From the NCBI GenBank assembly GCA_013002065.1, contig JABDKT010000204.1, positions 1 to 43,666 on the forward strand: a DNA stretch of 43,666 nt, written 5' to 3'. Position 1 is the first letter of the stretch. Every line of letters starts with the position of its first letter. The stretch comes from Flavobacteriaceae bacterium (GTDB lineage Bacteria; Bacteroidota; Bacteroidia; Flavobacteriales; Flavobacteriaceae). The position numbers and the translations under genes are program-made. The notes below the pieces were generated by a model, which saw nothing but the letters and a program-made list of their open reading frames with translations, did no database searches and was not told the origin of the DNA. This document shows positions 9,820 to 18,937 of the stretch, in pieces.

Positions 9820-10443
9820 TTAACTTAGCTCGAATAATCCGTGTAATTCGGCGTCTATTTTATTGATGACTTCCCCTAGATCCTCTGGGTTATCCACAAA
9901 GTTGAGGTTATCGACGTCAATTACCAGTAGGTTGCCTTTTTCATAATCATGAATCCATGCCTCATACCGCTCGTTCAGACGACTTAAGTAATCAATACTA
10001 ATTGAATTTTCATAATCCCGCCCACGCTTGTGAATTTGATTCACCAAATTAGGAATGGAACTGCGCAAGTAAATGAGTAAATCTGGACCTTTGGTCACAC
10101 TTTCCATAAGATCAAATAATGCACGATAATTCTCATAATCGCGATTTGTCATCAAACCCATGGCATGTAAATTGGGTGCAAAAATATAAGCGTCTTCATA
10201 AATCGTACGATCTTGAATCACTTTCTTTCCGCTTTCACGAATGTCCAGTATTTGACGAAAACGACTGTTTAAAAAGTAAATTTGAAGGTTGAAAGACCAG
10301 CGTTCCATCTGATTGTAAAAATCGTCCAGATATGGATTGTCTTCTACATCCTCATAATGAGCTTTCCATTTGTAATGCTTGGCTAATAAACGCGTGAGCG
10401 TGGTCTTACCGGAACCAATATTTCCTGCAATGGCAACATGCAT
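9820..10443 (-). CDS. Deoxynucleoside kinase
   Basis: P-loop MHVAIAGNIGSGKTTL and DRTIYEDAYIFA, typical of the dNK family. Confidence 0.9.
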   Translation of the reverse strand: MHVAIAGNIGSGKTTLTRLLAKHYKWKAHYEDVEDNPYLDDFYNQMERWSFNLQIYFLNSRFRQILDIRESGKKVIQDRTIYEDAYIFAPNLHAMGLMTNRDYENYRALFDLMESVTKGPDLLIYLRSSIPNLVNQIHKRGRDYENSISIDYLSRLNERYEAWIHDYEKGNLLVIDVDNLNFVDNPEDLGEVINKIDAELHGLFELS

Positions 10444-10448
10444 AAATC

Positions 10449-11225
10449 TTACTGCTTAGGTTGGGTTAGTGAATAAGTGAAAACCATATTTCCGTTATAA
10501 ATATACAGGAATTCTTGCGTTAGCTGCAAGTCTTTAATGGGTTTTTCGTTGAATGCAACATCAATTGGTACTATGGATTCTTCGGAAATGGAAAAGAGTT
10601 CATTTTCTTTGGCTAACATGACCATTTTGCCACTCCGAACGACCCGTTCGAATTCAGATATTTCAGTTTCAAATAATAAGCCTCCATAAATATTTATCTG
10701 GCTCAAACTGTTCTCAGTCAACACAAAGCAATCGTTAAAATTACTCACCTGAGACCTTAAAATTCCATTGATAGGCTGAGAAACAATCGTTTCTCTTTTA
10801 TTTCTGTAATCATAAAGTTGAAGCTGCTGCGTGTCAATATTGAATAACCACAACCGATTGTTTCCGGCATTTGTAGCGCCACCACAATTTATGAATGAAT
10901 CTAGTTCGTTGAAATTAATTCGCTCCTTTTCATTAAGGCGATTGTCTAAAAAAACCACCGTATTTACTTCAGCATAAAAAACCACCACATTCAACGGATT
11001 GATAATATCAACCGACGAAATGGGCCCCAATTGGTAATCCTTGAACACGAACTTTCCTAAATCTCCATCCTTGTGAAGCACACCTTCATTTATATAATAC
11101 AAATGTTGGTATCCATCATATCCAATAAAACGATCTGCTTGTAAAAAGAGGGAGTCTTTGAGGGTTAATTGTTGTCCAGTCAAAGTAAAAGAAGCCAAAA
11201 AAAGAAGAAAGAAACAACGTTTCAT
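10449..11225 (-). CDS. Secreted beta-propeller-like protein, unknown function
   Basis: Signal peptide MKRCFFLLFLASFTLTGQ; repeated beta-strand blade-like segments; 5 nt from the dNK start, so likely co-transcribed. Confidence 0.6.
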   Translation of the reverse strand: MKRCFFLLFLASFTLTGQQLTLKDSLFLQADRFIGYDGYQHLYYINEGVLHKDGDLGKFVFKDYQLGPISSVDIINPLNVVVFYAEVNTVVFLDNRLNEKERINFNELDSFINCGGATNAGNNRLWLFNIDTQQLQLYDYRNKRETIVSQPINGILRSQVSNFNDCFVLTENSLSQINIYGGLLFETEISEFERVVRSGKMVMLAKENELFSISEESIVPIDVAFNEKPIKDLQLTQEFLYIYNGNMVFTYSLTQPKQ

Positions 11226-11256
11226 ATATTCACAAGATACAAAAACCGGGCCTAAT

Positions 11257-11937
11257 TCAATATACTAATTTGTAACCGTAACCCCGCACGTTGATTATCT
11301 GAATATTAGAATCCTTTTTAAGTTTTTTCCGAAGTTTACTTATAAAAACATCCATGCTTCTAGCGCTAAAAAAATCATCGTCGTTCCATAATTTTTTTAG
11401 GATAATAGAACGATCCAAAACCTTATTTCTATTGTTAGCGAGATGAAAAAGCAAGTGAGCTTCCCTATGAGTTAGTGAAACTGCCTCTTCATTCTTGTAT
11501 TGCAGTAATTGTTTTTTAAACTGAAATAAATAATCTCCGATGTTTAATTCGGTGGCAGGAACAGTAAGCCGGTAATTCAGTAAATTATTAATCCGAACTA
11601 TAAGCTCTTCAATACTAAAGGGTTTTTTTAAATAATCGTTTCCGCCCAAATTGAATCCTTCCACCACATCTTGAGGCTGCGATTTGGCGGTTAGGAAAAG
11701 AATAGGAATCTCTTCGTCCTGCATTCGAATTTCTTTCGCAAGTGTAAATCCATCCTTCTTTGGCATCATCACATCCAATACAAGTAATTCCGGTTTGTGC
11801 TCGGTGTAGGTTTGAAAAGCTTCCAGGCCGTTTTGACAATAGAACACTTCGAATCCCTTTAACTCCAAAGTTTCTTTTACGATGAGCCCTAATGCTGGTT
11901 CATCCTCGGCTAGTAATATTTTGGCGTTAGGATTCAT
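11257..11937 (-). CDS. OmpR/PhoB-family response regulator
   Basis: REC domain (LLAEDEPALG, LLVLDVMMPKKDGF, FLTAKSQPQDVVEGFNLGGNDYLKKPF) plus winged-helix C-terminus (LTHREAHLLFHLANN...SMDVFISKLRKKLKKDSNIQIINVRGYGYKL). Confidence 0.95.
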   Translation of the reverse strand: MNPNAKILLAEDEPALGLIVKETLELKGFEVFYCQNGLEAFQTYTEHKPELLVLDVMMPKKDGFTLAKEIRMQDEEIPILFLTAKSQPQDVVEGFNLGGNDYLKKPFSIEELIVRINNLLNYRLTVPATELNIGDYLFQFKKQLLQYKNEEAVSLTHREAHLLFHLANNRNKVLDRSIILKKLWNDDDFFSARSMDVFISKLRKKLKKDSNIQIINVRGYGYKLVY

Positions 11938-13408
11938 AGGGTAAACTTATAATAAAACGGGTGTTCGGACGAATATTAACTTCAATATTTCCGCCGTGCT
12001 TCTCGATAATTTTTTTGGTATAATAAAGGCCAATTCCAAAGCCTTTTACATCGTGTGTGTTTCCTTTAGGGACTCGATAGAATTTTTCAAAGATTTGTTT
12101 CTGCTGTTGGTCGGTTAAAGAATTGCCCGAGTCACTTATTTCAATAATAATATTACCCTTTTGTTCCTTTAAATCAATGTTTATAGTGTCCCCACCGTAC
12201 TTTATGGCATTATCCACAATATTGTTGATCGCATTTTCAAAATGAAATCCGTCCACCGGATAATAAATCTCCTTCGATGTACCGTCGTATTTGATTGTTT
12301 TGTCAAGACCCGACAAATTTTCTTGTGTGGCAATTTTCCGAAGCATTTCAGAAAGATCTATGTTTTCATAATTGAGATGAAGCTCGTCGCTGTCCAGTGA
12401 GGCAGTTTCAAGTAGTTTTTCTACCATCATATTTAATTTCTCTACCTGCTCTTTTGAAATCTTCGCATATCTCAGATTTTTCTCTTGATCCTTTGCCGCA
12501 TCGAAATTAGTTATGGCTTCCATGGCGATTCCAATAGTGGCAATGGGTGTTTTGAACTCATGTGTAATGTTACTGATAAGATCATTTTTTACTTCAGCCA
12601 GCTGTTTTTGATGTTTGATGATTCTGAGTAAATACAATAGACATGCAATAACGCCAGCCACCAATAAGAAGGACAACAAAATTCCTATCATGTTCTTTTT
12701 TAGTAGAACTAAGGTGATATTACTGAAATGAGCTCTTAAATAATTTTTATGGAAAAAATAGGGCGATTCGGAAGTAGTCTCTAAGGTGGCCTGACTAATA
12801 ATTTTTGGTCGCAAAGAATCGTTTTGCTGAAAAAGTCCCGAATGACTTAATCCGTATTCCAATTTGATGTTTTTTCGTTTTAATTCTTCGGAAAACAAAC
12901 TATCCACCTTCCGAAGAGAAAGTCGGTCTTCAGAAAATGAAACAATAATTTTAGATGATAATTCACTTATCGGATTTTGAGCACTGTCGATAATCCGCAT
13001 AAGGTTATCGCCCATGGAAAATGTTCTTAAACTGTCAATAAAGGTGAGATTCAACTCCACACTGTCTTTAAAGTTAGATTTCATAATGGTAATGCCGTTC
13101 CTCATAGAATCTGAATGAAAAATAGGGTCATTTGGATGCAGTATAGAATCCCATTTTTTCTTAGCACTAAACTTGCGGTTACCGTAACTTATCTTTACGC
13201 TGTCATTGGCAAAGGTGTATTCATTATCGACAGCGAGATTAGTGTAATATTGATCGACCGCATTATCCAAACTAGTTTGAACATCGTTCATTAACTGCTG
13301 TTTACTCACCAAGTAATTTTTGTAATTCCAATACACCTGAATGCAAAGTGTTGCCAGAATTACTATCGCTATGAAATAGATAATACTCTTGTATTTCAAT
13401 CCGTTCAT
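11927..13408 (-). CDS. Sensor histidine kinase with periplasmic sensor region
   Basis: Two TM segments, NDLISNITHEFKTPIATI H-box, NIVDNAIKYGG N-box, GFGIGLYYTKKIIEKHGG G-box; overlaps the response regulator start. Confidence 0.95.
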   Translation of the reverse strand: MNGLKYKSIIYFIAIVILATLCIQVYWNYKNYLVSKQQLMNDVQTSLDNAVDQYYTNLAVDNEYTFANDSVKISYGNRKFSAKKKWDSILHPNDPIFHSDSMRNGITIMKSNFKDSVELNLTFIDSLRTFSMGDNLMRIIDSAQNPISELSSKIIVSFSEDRLSLRKVDSLFSEELKRKNIKLEYGLSHSGLFQQNDSLRPKIISQATLETTSESPYFFHKNYLRAHFSNITLVLLKKNMIGILLSFLLVAGVIACLLYLLRIIKHQKQLAEVKNDLISNITHEFKTPIATIGIAMEAITNFDAAKDQEKNLRYAKISKEQVEKLNMMVEKLLETASLDSDELHLNYENIDLSEMLRKIATQENLSGLDKTIKYDGTSKEIYYPVDGFHFENAINNIVDNAIKYGGDTINIDLKEQKGNIIIEISDSGNSLTDQQQKQIFEKFYRVPKGNTHDVKGFGIGLYYTKKIIEKHGGNIEVNIRPNTRFIISLPYES

Positions 13409-13449
13409 GGGTTAAAAGTAGTAAGTTAGAGCTAAGTTCCCCAAATGCG

Positions 13450-13476
13450 TTAACACTAGTTAACACTGCTTAACTT
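13450..13476 (+). promoter_or_regulatory. Triple direct repeat TTAACAC-N3-TTAACAC-N3-TTAACTT with exact 10-bp period; candidate OmpR-type regulator operator
   Basis: TTAACAC at 13450 and 13460, TTAACTT at 13470, in the divergent HK / GLPGLI intergenic region. Confidence 0.6.
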
Positions 13477-13496
13477 TAGAAAAGGGAAACTCGTTG

Positions 13497-13504
13497 CATC
13501 TTTG
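13497..13504 (+). promoter_or_regulatory. -7-like element CATCTTTG (7/8-type match to TAnnTTTG)
   Basis: About 20 bp downstream of the third TTAAC repeat and 26 nt before ATG 13530. Confidence 0.35.
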
Positions 13505-13529
13505 TAAGAGTAAAATAAAACACATAATC

Positions 13530-14375
13530 ATGAAATCACTTATACAACTTAGTTTGGTCTTGACATTTATCTGTCTTTCCCAAATTCACGCACAAAGCAT
13601 TCAAGGGGAAGCTACTTATAAGAGTCATCGGCAAATGAAAATCGAACTGGACAGTTCTCAGGTGAACGATGCCATGCGTCAACAAATCATGGCGCAATTA
13701 AAGAAACAATTCGAAAGGGAATACACCCTAGAATTTACCAATTACGAAAGTATTTACAAGCAGGTGGAAACATTGGAAAGTACACCTTTGGCCGGTGATG
13801 GTATGCAAATAGTGGTTGCCGGAAGTGGTGATAGCGATATACTCTACACGAATACTAAAGAGAATCGATTTACCAATCAGAATGAGATGTTCGGGAAGTC
13901 ATTTCTCATCAAAGATGAATTAAACCTGCCCGAATGGGAACTCACAAAAGAAACTAAAAACATAGGTGACTATACCTGTTTTAAAGCTACCTATACCTAC
14001 GAAAGAGATGTCATGCGAACAAGAGTGCGTCGCGATGGTGGCGATGTCGAAGAAACTCCTGCCGAAAAGGAATCGATTACGGTTTCGGCCTGGTACACGC
14101 CTCAAATTCCGGTGCAACATGGTCCGGCCGATTATCAAGGCTTGCCGGGAATGATTTTGGAGGTAAACGATGCCGAACTCACTTTGTTATGCAGCAAAAT
14201 AGTACTCAATCCTAAAAGTGGAATTCAAATCAAAGAACCTACCAAGGGGAAACTGGTAAATCAAGAAGAGAACGACAAGATTCTGGAAAAGAAAATGACC
14301 GAAATGAACGAACGATTTGAGGGCGATGGCAGACGTGAAGATGGAAATAGCATTGAAATTAGAATAGGAGGTTAG
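13530..14375 (+). CDS. GLPGLI family secreted protein
   Basis: Signal peptide from MKSLIQLSLVLTFICLSQIHAQ and DYQGLPGMILEVN motif. Start reassigned from 13494 because that region overlaps the promoter. Confidence 0.9.
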   Translation: MKSLIQLSLVLTFICLSQIHAQSIQGEATYKSHRQMKIELDSSQVNDAMRQQIMAQLKKQFEREYTLEFTNYESIYKQVETLESTPLAGDGMQIVVAGSGDSDILYTNTKENRFTNQNEMFGKSFLIKDELNLPEWELTKETKNIGDYTCFKATYTYERDVMRTRVRRDGGDVEETPAEKESITVSAWYTPQIPVQHGPADYQGLPGMILEVNDAELTLLCSKIVLNPKSGIQIKEPTKGKLVNQEENDKILEKKMTEMNERFEGDGRREDGNSIEIRIGG

Positions 14376-14471
14376 GAAGAAGTTATTTAAGGATTAAACC
14401 TTTTTAACAAATAATTGTCTAAGGATATTAGTATTATCATTTAATTTGAACAATCAACTAAATTCAAGGCA

Positions 14472-15362
14472 ATGAAAAAATTATTTCTTCTACTATTAGT
14501 TTTTTATTCTTTTACCGGGATTTCCCAAAGTATCAGCGGTATCGCGTATTATGAGTCCAAAACAACCATTGATATGGATAATTTTGGACGTAGGGATATG
14601 ACCGAGGCCATGAAGAAGCAGATTGCCGACAGGATGAAAAGCATGCTGGAAAAAACATATATACTCACCTTCAATAATAATGAATCGATTTATAAGGAAG
14701 AGGAAAAGTTGGAAGCCGGAGCAGGTGGAGGCGGATTTCGAATGATGATGAGCAGTTTTACTCCCGGGGAGCAGTACAAAAACATTGAGACCAATCAAAT
14801 TTTGGAGGAGCGTGAATTCTTCGGAAAGCAATTCTTGATCAATGATACTATTACCAATTTACAATGGGAAGTGGGGAAAGAGTCCAAACAAATTGGCCAA
14901 TATCTGGCTATAAAAGCCACAGCGATAAAACAGGTGGACCCAAATGATTTCAGTATGGCTCGAAGAAGACGACCGCCTAGTGAGTCGGAAGAGAAAAAAG
15001 AAGGTGAAGAAGTGAAGGATAGTATTCCGAAGGAAAGAGATCCCATGGACGAGATTGAGGTGCCCAAAGAAGTAACGGTAACAGCGTGGTTTACACCACA
15101 GATTCCGGTGAAGACAGGGCCCGGAGAATACGGCGGATTGCCCGGACTTATACTCGAATTGAATATAGATCGAACTACGCTCTTATGTTCGAAGATAGTT
15201 TTAAATCCGAAAGAAGCCGATAAAATTGCTCCTCCCGAAAAAGGGAAAGAAGTGAGCCGAGAGGAGTACAACAAAATAGTAAAAGAAAAAACCGAAGAGA
15301 TGCGTGAAAATTTCCGAAGAGGAGATGGTAGAAGAGGTGGCGGACGCAGATTCGGTGGATAA
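14472..15362 (+). CDS. GLPGLI family secreted protein (tandem paralogue)
   Basis: Signal peptide and EYGGLPGLILELN motif; same architecture as the upstream gene. Confidence 0.9.
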   Translation: MKKLFLLLLVFYSFTGISQSISGIAYYESKTTIDMDNFGRRDMTEAMKKQIADRMKSMLEKTYILTFNNNESIYKEEEKLEAGAGGGGFRMMMSSFTPGEQYKNIETNQILEEREFFGKQFLINDTITNLQWEVGKESKQIGQYLAIKATAIKQVDPNDFSMARRRRPPSESEEKKEGEEVKDSIPKERDPMDEIEVPKEVTVTAWFTPQIPVKTGPGEYGGLPGLILELNIDRTTLLCSKIVLNPKEADKIAPPEKGKEVSREEYNKIVKEKTEEMRENFRRGDGRRGGGRRFGG

Positions 15363-15390
15363 TCAAATAAATTTTAGTGCCTTCAAAGTT

Positions 15391-15424
15391 CCCTCTTATC
15401 TAAGAGAGGGCGGGGGAGAGATGT
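15391..15424. repeat. Short hairpin-forming intergenic sequence (CCCTCT...AGAGGG followed by CGGGGGAGAG)
   Basis: gttccctcttatctaagagagggcgggggagagatg; purine/pyrimidine-rich, unlike the surrounding AT-rich intergenic DNA. Confidence 0.3.
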
Positions 15425-15444
15425 TTCAGAAATAAATTACAACA

Positions 15445-18213
15445 TTGATGAAAAAACTAATTTTTGCCATTATAATGCTTGTAACTGGAGGGGTTACGGC
15501 ACAAACTGTAAAGGTGCGAGGAACTATCAAAGATTCTATTGGTAATCCGTTAGAGTTGGCGAATGTAATAGCAACGGTAAAATCTACCGGTGATATTGAA
15601 TCTTACGCGATTACAAATTCTGATGGCCGATTTCAGCTGGATCTTCCAAAAAATAATACCTACCTACTCAAAGCGAGTTTCTTGGGCTATGAAAATGCGG
15701 AAGCGGAAGTGGTTGTTTCTGAAACTTCCGAAAACTTGAATCGTGATTTTGTTTTAAAACAATCGGCGGCACAGTTGGCAGACGTTGAGTTAGTTTATGA
15801 AATGCCGGTGACGGTACGTGGTGATACGATTGTCTATAATGCAGATTCCTTCAATCGAGGAGACGAAAAAAAGTTGGGAGATGTGATGAAAAATTTACCC
15901 GGAGTGGAAGTCAACGACGAAGGTGAGATTGAGGTGGAAGGAAAAGCAGTCCAAAAGGTAATGGTCGAAGGAAAGGATTTCTTTGACGGAGATTCTAAAT
16001 TGGCCACCAAGAATATTCCTGCAGATGCCGTCGATAAAGTTGAGGTACTTCGGAATTACAACGAAGTAGATCAAATGCGAGGTCTGGGGAACGATCAGGA
16101 TAATGTAGCGATCAATATCAAGTTAAAAGAAGGGAAAAAGAACTTTTGGTTTGGGGAAGTCACAGCAGGAGCAGGAATTGATGATGAAGAGGAAGCTCGC
16201 TACTTGGTTCATCCTAAGTTGTTTTATTACAGTCCCAAGTACAGTTTAAATTTTATTACCGACTTCAACGATATAGGGGAAGTTCCGTTTACCTGGCGAG
16301 ATTATTTCAACTTTACGGGGGGCTTCCGAAATTTTAATCGAGGAGGGGGTACGAATTTTAATATAAGTGAGAATGATCTAGGTTTTGCCATTGCGCAAAA
16401 TAATCGGGCAAACGCCATCGAGACAAACTTCTTTGCCGGGAATTTTAGTTGGAGAGCGTCAAAAACGTGGGATGTAAGCGGATTTACGATACTTTCAGAT
16501 AATACAACCAATATCGTCACCAATTCAATTCGTCAATACATTTCGACCGGAACGATCGAAAATACGGTGAGTGATACCGATCAAAGAAATCAGTTGGGTA
16601 TGTTTAAATTGAGTAGTGTATTCAAACCGAACACCAACTTCCAACTGGATTATGACGCTTTGGTGAAAACGTCCAAACAAACCGAGGATGCTTCCACTTT
16701 ATCCATATTCGATGAGAATACAAACGATATTTCAGAAGCGATAGAAAACAGACCTACCTCTATCAATCAAAACGTGAATGCATATTTCACCTTGGATGAT
16801 GATAATATCTTTGCCGGACAAATTCAGCATCTATGGCAGGACGAAGATCCTTTTTACAATGCTATTACAGATTTAGTTCCCTTTCCCGGGATTTTGCCAT
16901 TAGATACACTTCAGAATCGATATAACATCAACCAAGAGAAGAATATTAAGACAAATAAACTGGATGCTAAGGTCGATTACTATTATGTGATCAATAATAA
17001 AAGTAATGTGAATCTAACACTGGGTGGAACCTTTAGCGATCAAAAATTTAATTCAAATATTTTTCAATTATTGGATAACAACAATAGAGAAGATTTAACT
17101 GAAACTCCTCTTATTGATGGTGAAACTGAGTCTTTGGAGAATGATGTTACTTATGGTTTCACAGATGCATTTTTAGGATTGCACTATAAGTTTAGGACTG
17201 GGAAATTTACATTTACGCCCGGAGTGACGCTTCATAATTACAACGTGAAGAATCGACAGAACGGGTTTACGACCTCTCAAAACGATTGGATGTTGCTGCC
17301 GGATGTGAACGCCATCATGGAACTTAAAAAAAGCGAAAATTTACGTTTCAATTACGCCATATCTGCCGAATACACCGACATAGTGAATTTTGCGGAAGCC
17401 TTTGTCTTCAACAACTACAACCGATTGTTTAGAGGAAACAGATTCTTGGAAAATGCATTATCGCACACCTATAATTTGTCCTATTTCAGCTTTAATATGT
17501 TTAACTACACCAATGTAAGTGCGTCGTTAAATTATACCCGAAGAGTGGACGGAATAAAAAGTAGTACCGATATAGTCGCTATTAATCAGGTGAGTAGTCC
17601 AATCAATATTGACAGTAATTTTCCCGATGAGACTTTTTCGGCCTTTGCCAGATGGAGCAAGCGGGTGAAGAAAATTCAGTTTACTGCCAATGCTAATTTG
17701 GCGCTTAGTAAGTCGAATAATATCATCCAAAATCGAAGTTTTGATGGCGGGGGGAACCCCACATTTTCAGAAATGATACAATTAAGCGAGAGTTTCACTC
17801 AAAGTTACAGAGGTAGTGTTCGTAGTAGCTTCAGAGACTGGCCAAATTTCGAGGCGGGTTATAATATTACCATTAACAATTACAACAATGGTGGTTTAGA
17901 ACAGACATTCTACACCCAGCGTCCTTATGTGAATATGGATGTAAACTTTCTGAAACACTTTTCGTTATCGGCAAATTGGGATTTCTATTTCTATCGAGAT
18001 GAAAACAACACTGTTGAAAACGATTATTCTTTTATGAATGCGACTTTGTATTATCAGAAAGGGGACAGCCCTTGGGAATTATCCGTTCAGGCAACCAATA
18101 TTTTGAATAACGAATCTACGAACAACGATAGCTTTAACGATCAGTTCAATACGACGAACCAGTATTTTGTACTGCCTAGAATTGTAATGTTGGTAGTGAA
18201 ATACGATTTATAA
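15445..18213 (+). CDS. Outer-membrane beta-barrel / TonB-dependent-receptor-like protein with carboxypeptidase regulatory-like N-domain
   Basis: VRGTIKDSIGNPLELANV...GRFQLDLP; plug-like GDVMKNLPGVEVNDEGEIEVEGKAVQKVMVEGKDFF; long beta-barrel C-terminus. Start can be ATG 15445 or 15448. Confidence 0.88.
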   Translation: MMKKLIFAIIMLVTGGVTAQTVKVRGTIKDSIGNPLELANVIATVKSTGDIESYAITNSDGRFQLDLPKNNTYLLKASFLGYENAEAEVVVSETSENLNRDFVLKQSAAQLADVELVYEMPVTVRGDTIVYNADSFNRGDEKKLGDVMKNLPGVEVNDEGEIEVEGKAVQKVMVEGKDFFDGDSKLATKNIPADAVDKVEVLRNYNEVDQMRGLGNDQDNVAINIKLKEGKKNFWFGEVTAGAGIDDEEEARYLVHPKLFYYSPKYSLNFITDFNDIGEVPFTWRDYFNFTGGFRNFNRGGGTNFNISENDLGFAIAQNNRANAIETNFFAGNFSWRASKTWDVSGFTILSDNTTNIVTNSIRQYISTGTIENTVSDTDQRNQLGMFKLSSVFKPNTNFQLDYDALVKTSKQTEDASTLSIFDENTNDISEAIENRPTSINQNVNAYFTLDDDNIFAGQIQHLWQDEDPFYNAITDLVPFPGILPLDTLQNRYNINQEKNIKTNKLDAKVDYYYVINNKSNVNLTLGGTFSDQKFNSNIFQLLDNNNREDLTETPLIDGETESLENDVTYGFTDAFLGLHYKFRTGKFTFTPGVTLHNYNVKNRQNGFTTSQNDWMLLPDVNAIMELKKSENLRFNYAISAEYTDIVNFAEAFVFNNYNRLFRGNRFLENALSHTYNLSYFSFNMFNYTNVSASLNYTRRVDGIKSSTDIVAINQVSSPINIDSNFPDETFSAFARWSKRVKKIQFTANANLALSKSNNIIQNRSFDGGGNPTFSEMIQLSESFTQSYRGSVRSSFRDWPNFEAGYNITINNYNNGGLEQTFYTQRPYVNMDVNFLKHFSLSANWDFYFYRDENNTVENDYSFMNATLYYQKGDSPWELSVQATNILNNESTNNDSFNDQFNTTNQYFVLPRIVMLVVKYDL

Positions 18214-18540
18214 TTAGGGTAGATAAACCGTGGCATGACCTTCGGAAACCAACCATTCGTTGATGTTTAGTTCATCCAACATAATAGTTGCAAGGTATCT
18301 ACCGTATTTTCCCTGTTTGTCTTTGTAAGTATGAATTTCCACCTCTTTTTCCAGAATGAGGTCGCGTAAAATATCGCGTACGATAAGACCTTGTGGCCGT
18401 TCCGGGCCCCGCAATTCGGGAGTGTCAATTCCATACAGTCGAAGTTTCATTTCCTGGTAATGAAGAAAACCAAGATCCACTACAGCGGTGATGGTATCGC
18501 CATCGTAAACGTCTTTTACAAATGCTTTATAATGATACAT
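18214..18540 (-). CDS. Thermonuclease (staphylococcal nuclease-like) domain protein
   Basis: VKDVYDGDTITAVVDLG...KLRLYGIDTPELRG...KYGRYLATIMLD SNase signatures. Confidence 0.9.
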   Translation of the reverse strand: MYHYKAFVKDVYDGDTITAVVDLGFLHYQEMKLRLYGIDTPELRGPERPQGLIVRDILRDLILEKEVEIHTYKDKQGKYGRYLATIMLDELNINEWLVSEGHATVYLP

Positions 18541-18541
18541 A

Positions 18542-18584
18542 ATTCAGGTTTTTGTAAGCAATGCTAAGCTACAAAAACCTGAAT
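18542..18584 (-). other. 15-bp perfect inverted repeat abutting the nuclease start codon (5'-UTR hairpin candidate)
   Basis: ATTCAGGTTTTTGTA (18542-18556), 13-nt loop, TACAAAAACCTGAAT (18570-18584). Confidence 0.8.
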
Positions 18585-18625
18585 ATCAGAAAATTAATTT
18601 TCCCTGAATTTATTGAGGAAAAACC

Positions 18626-18934
18626 CTATAATTTCTGATATAAGGACTGCCATCCGCCTCCATTCACGGCCTCAATTCCGTTTTTTCTCAAAATACCGGC
18701 GGCACTTCCACTGCGCATTCCACTGGCACAACAAGTAATCACCGGCCGATCCCATTTCTTTATTTCTGAAATCTTTACTGAAATTTGCTGCAACGGAATA
18801 TGTTTAGACCCCGGAATAGCTCCGCTGTCGTATTCGCTCTTCGTTCTCACGTCAAGAATGACAGCATCACGACTTTTAAAGTCGTTTATCTTTTTATTTT
18901 TATTTCCAAATAACCCAAAAAATCCCATAGTCAA
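18626..18934 (-). CDS. Rhodanese-like domain protein
   Basis: DVRTKSEYDSGAIPGSKHIPL and active-site loop CCASGMRSGSAA. Confidence 0.9.
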   Translation of the reverse strand: MTMGFFGLFGNKNKKINDFKSRDAVILDVRTKSEYDSGAIPGSKHIPLQQISVKISEIKKWDRPVITCCASGMRSGSAAGILRKNGIEAVNGGGWQSLYQKL

Positions 18935-18937
18935 TTT

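Noticed and set aside
14795-15274. 159-aa minus-strand ORF antisense to the second GLPGLI gene
   Set aside because: Fully antisense to a strong CDS; no recognisable domain or start context.
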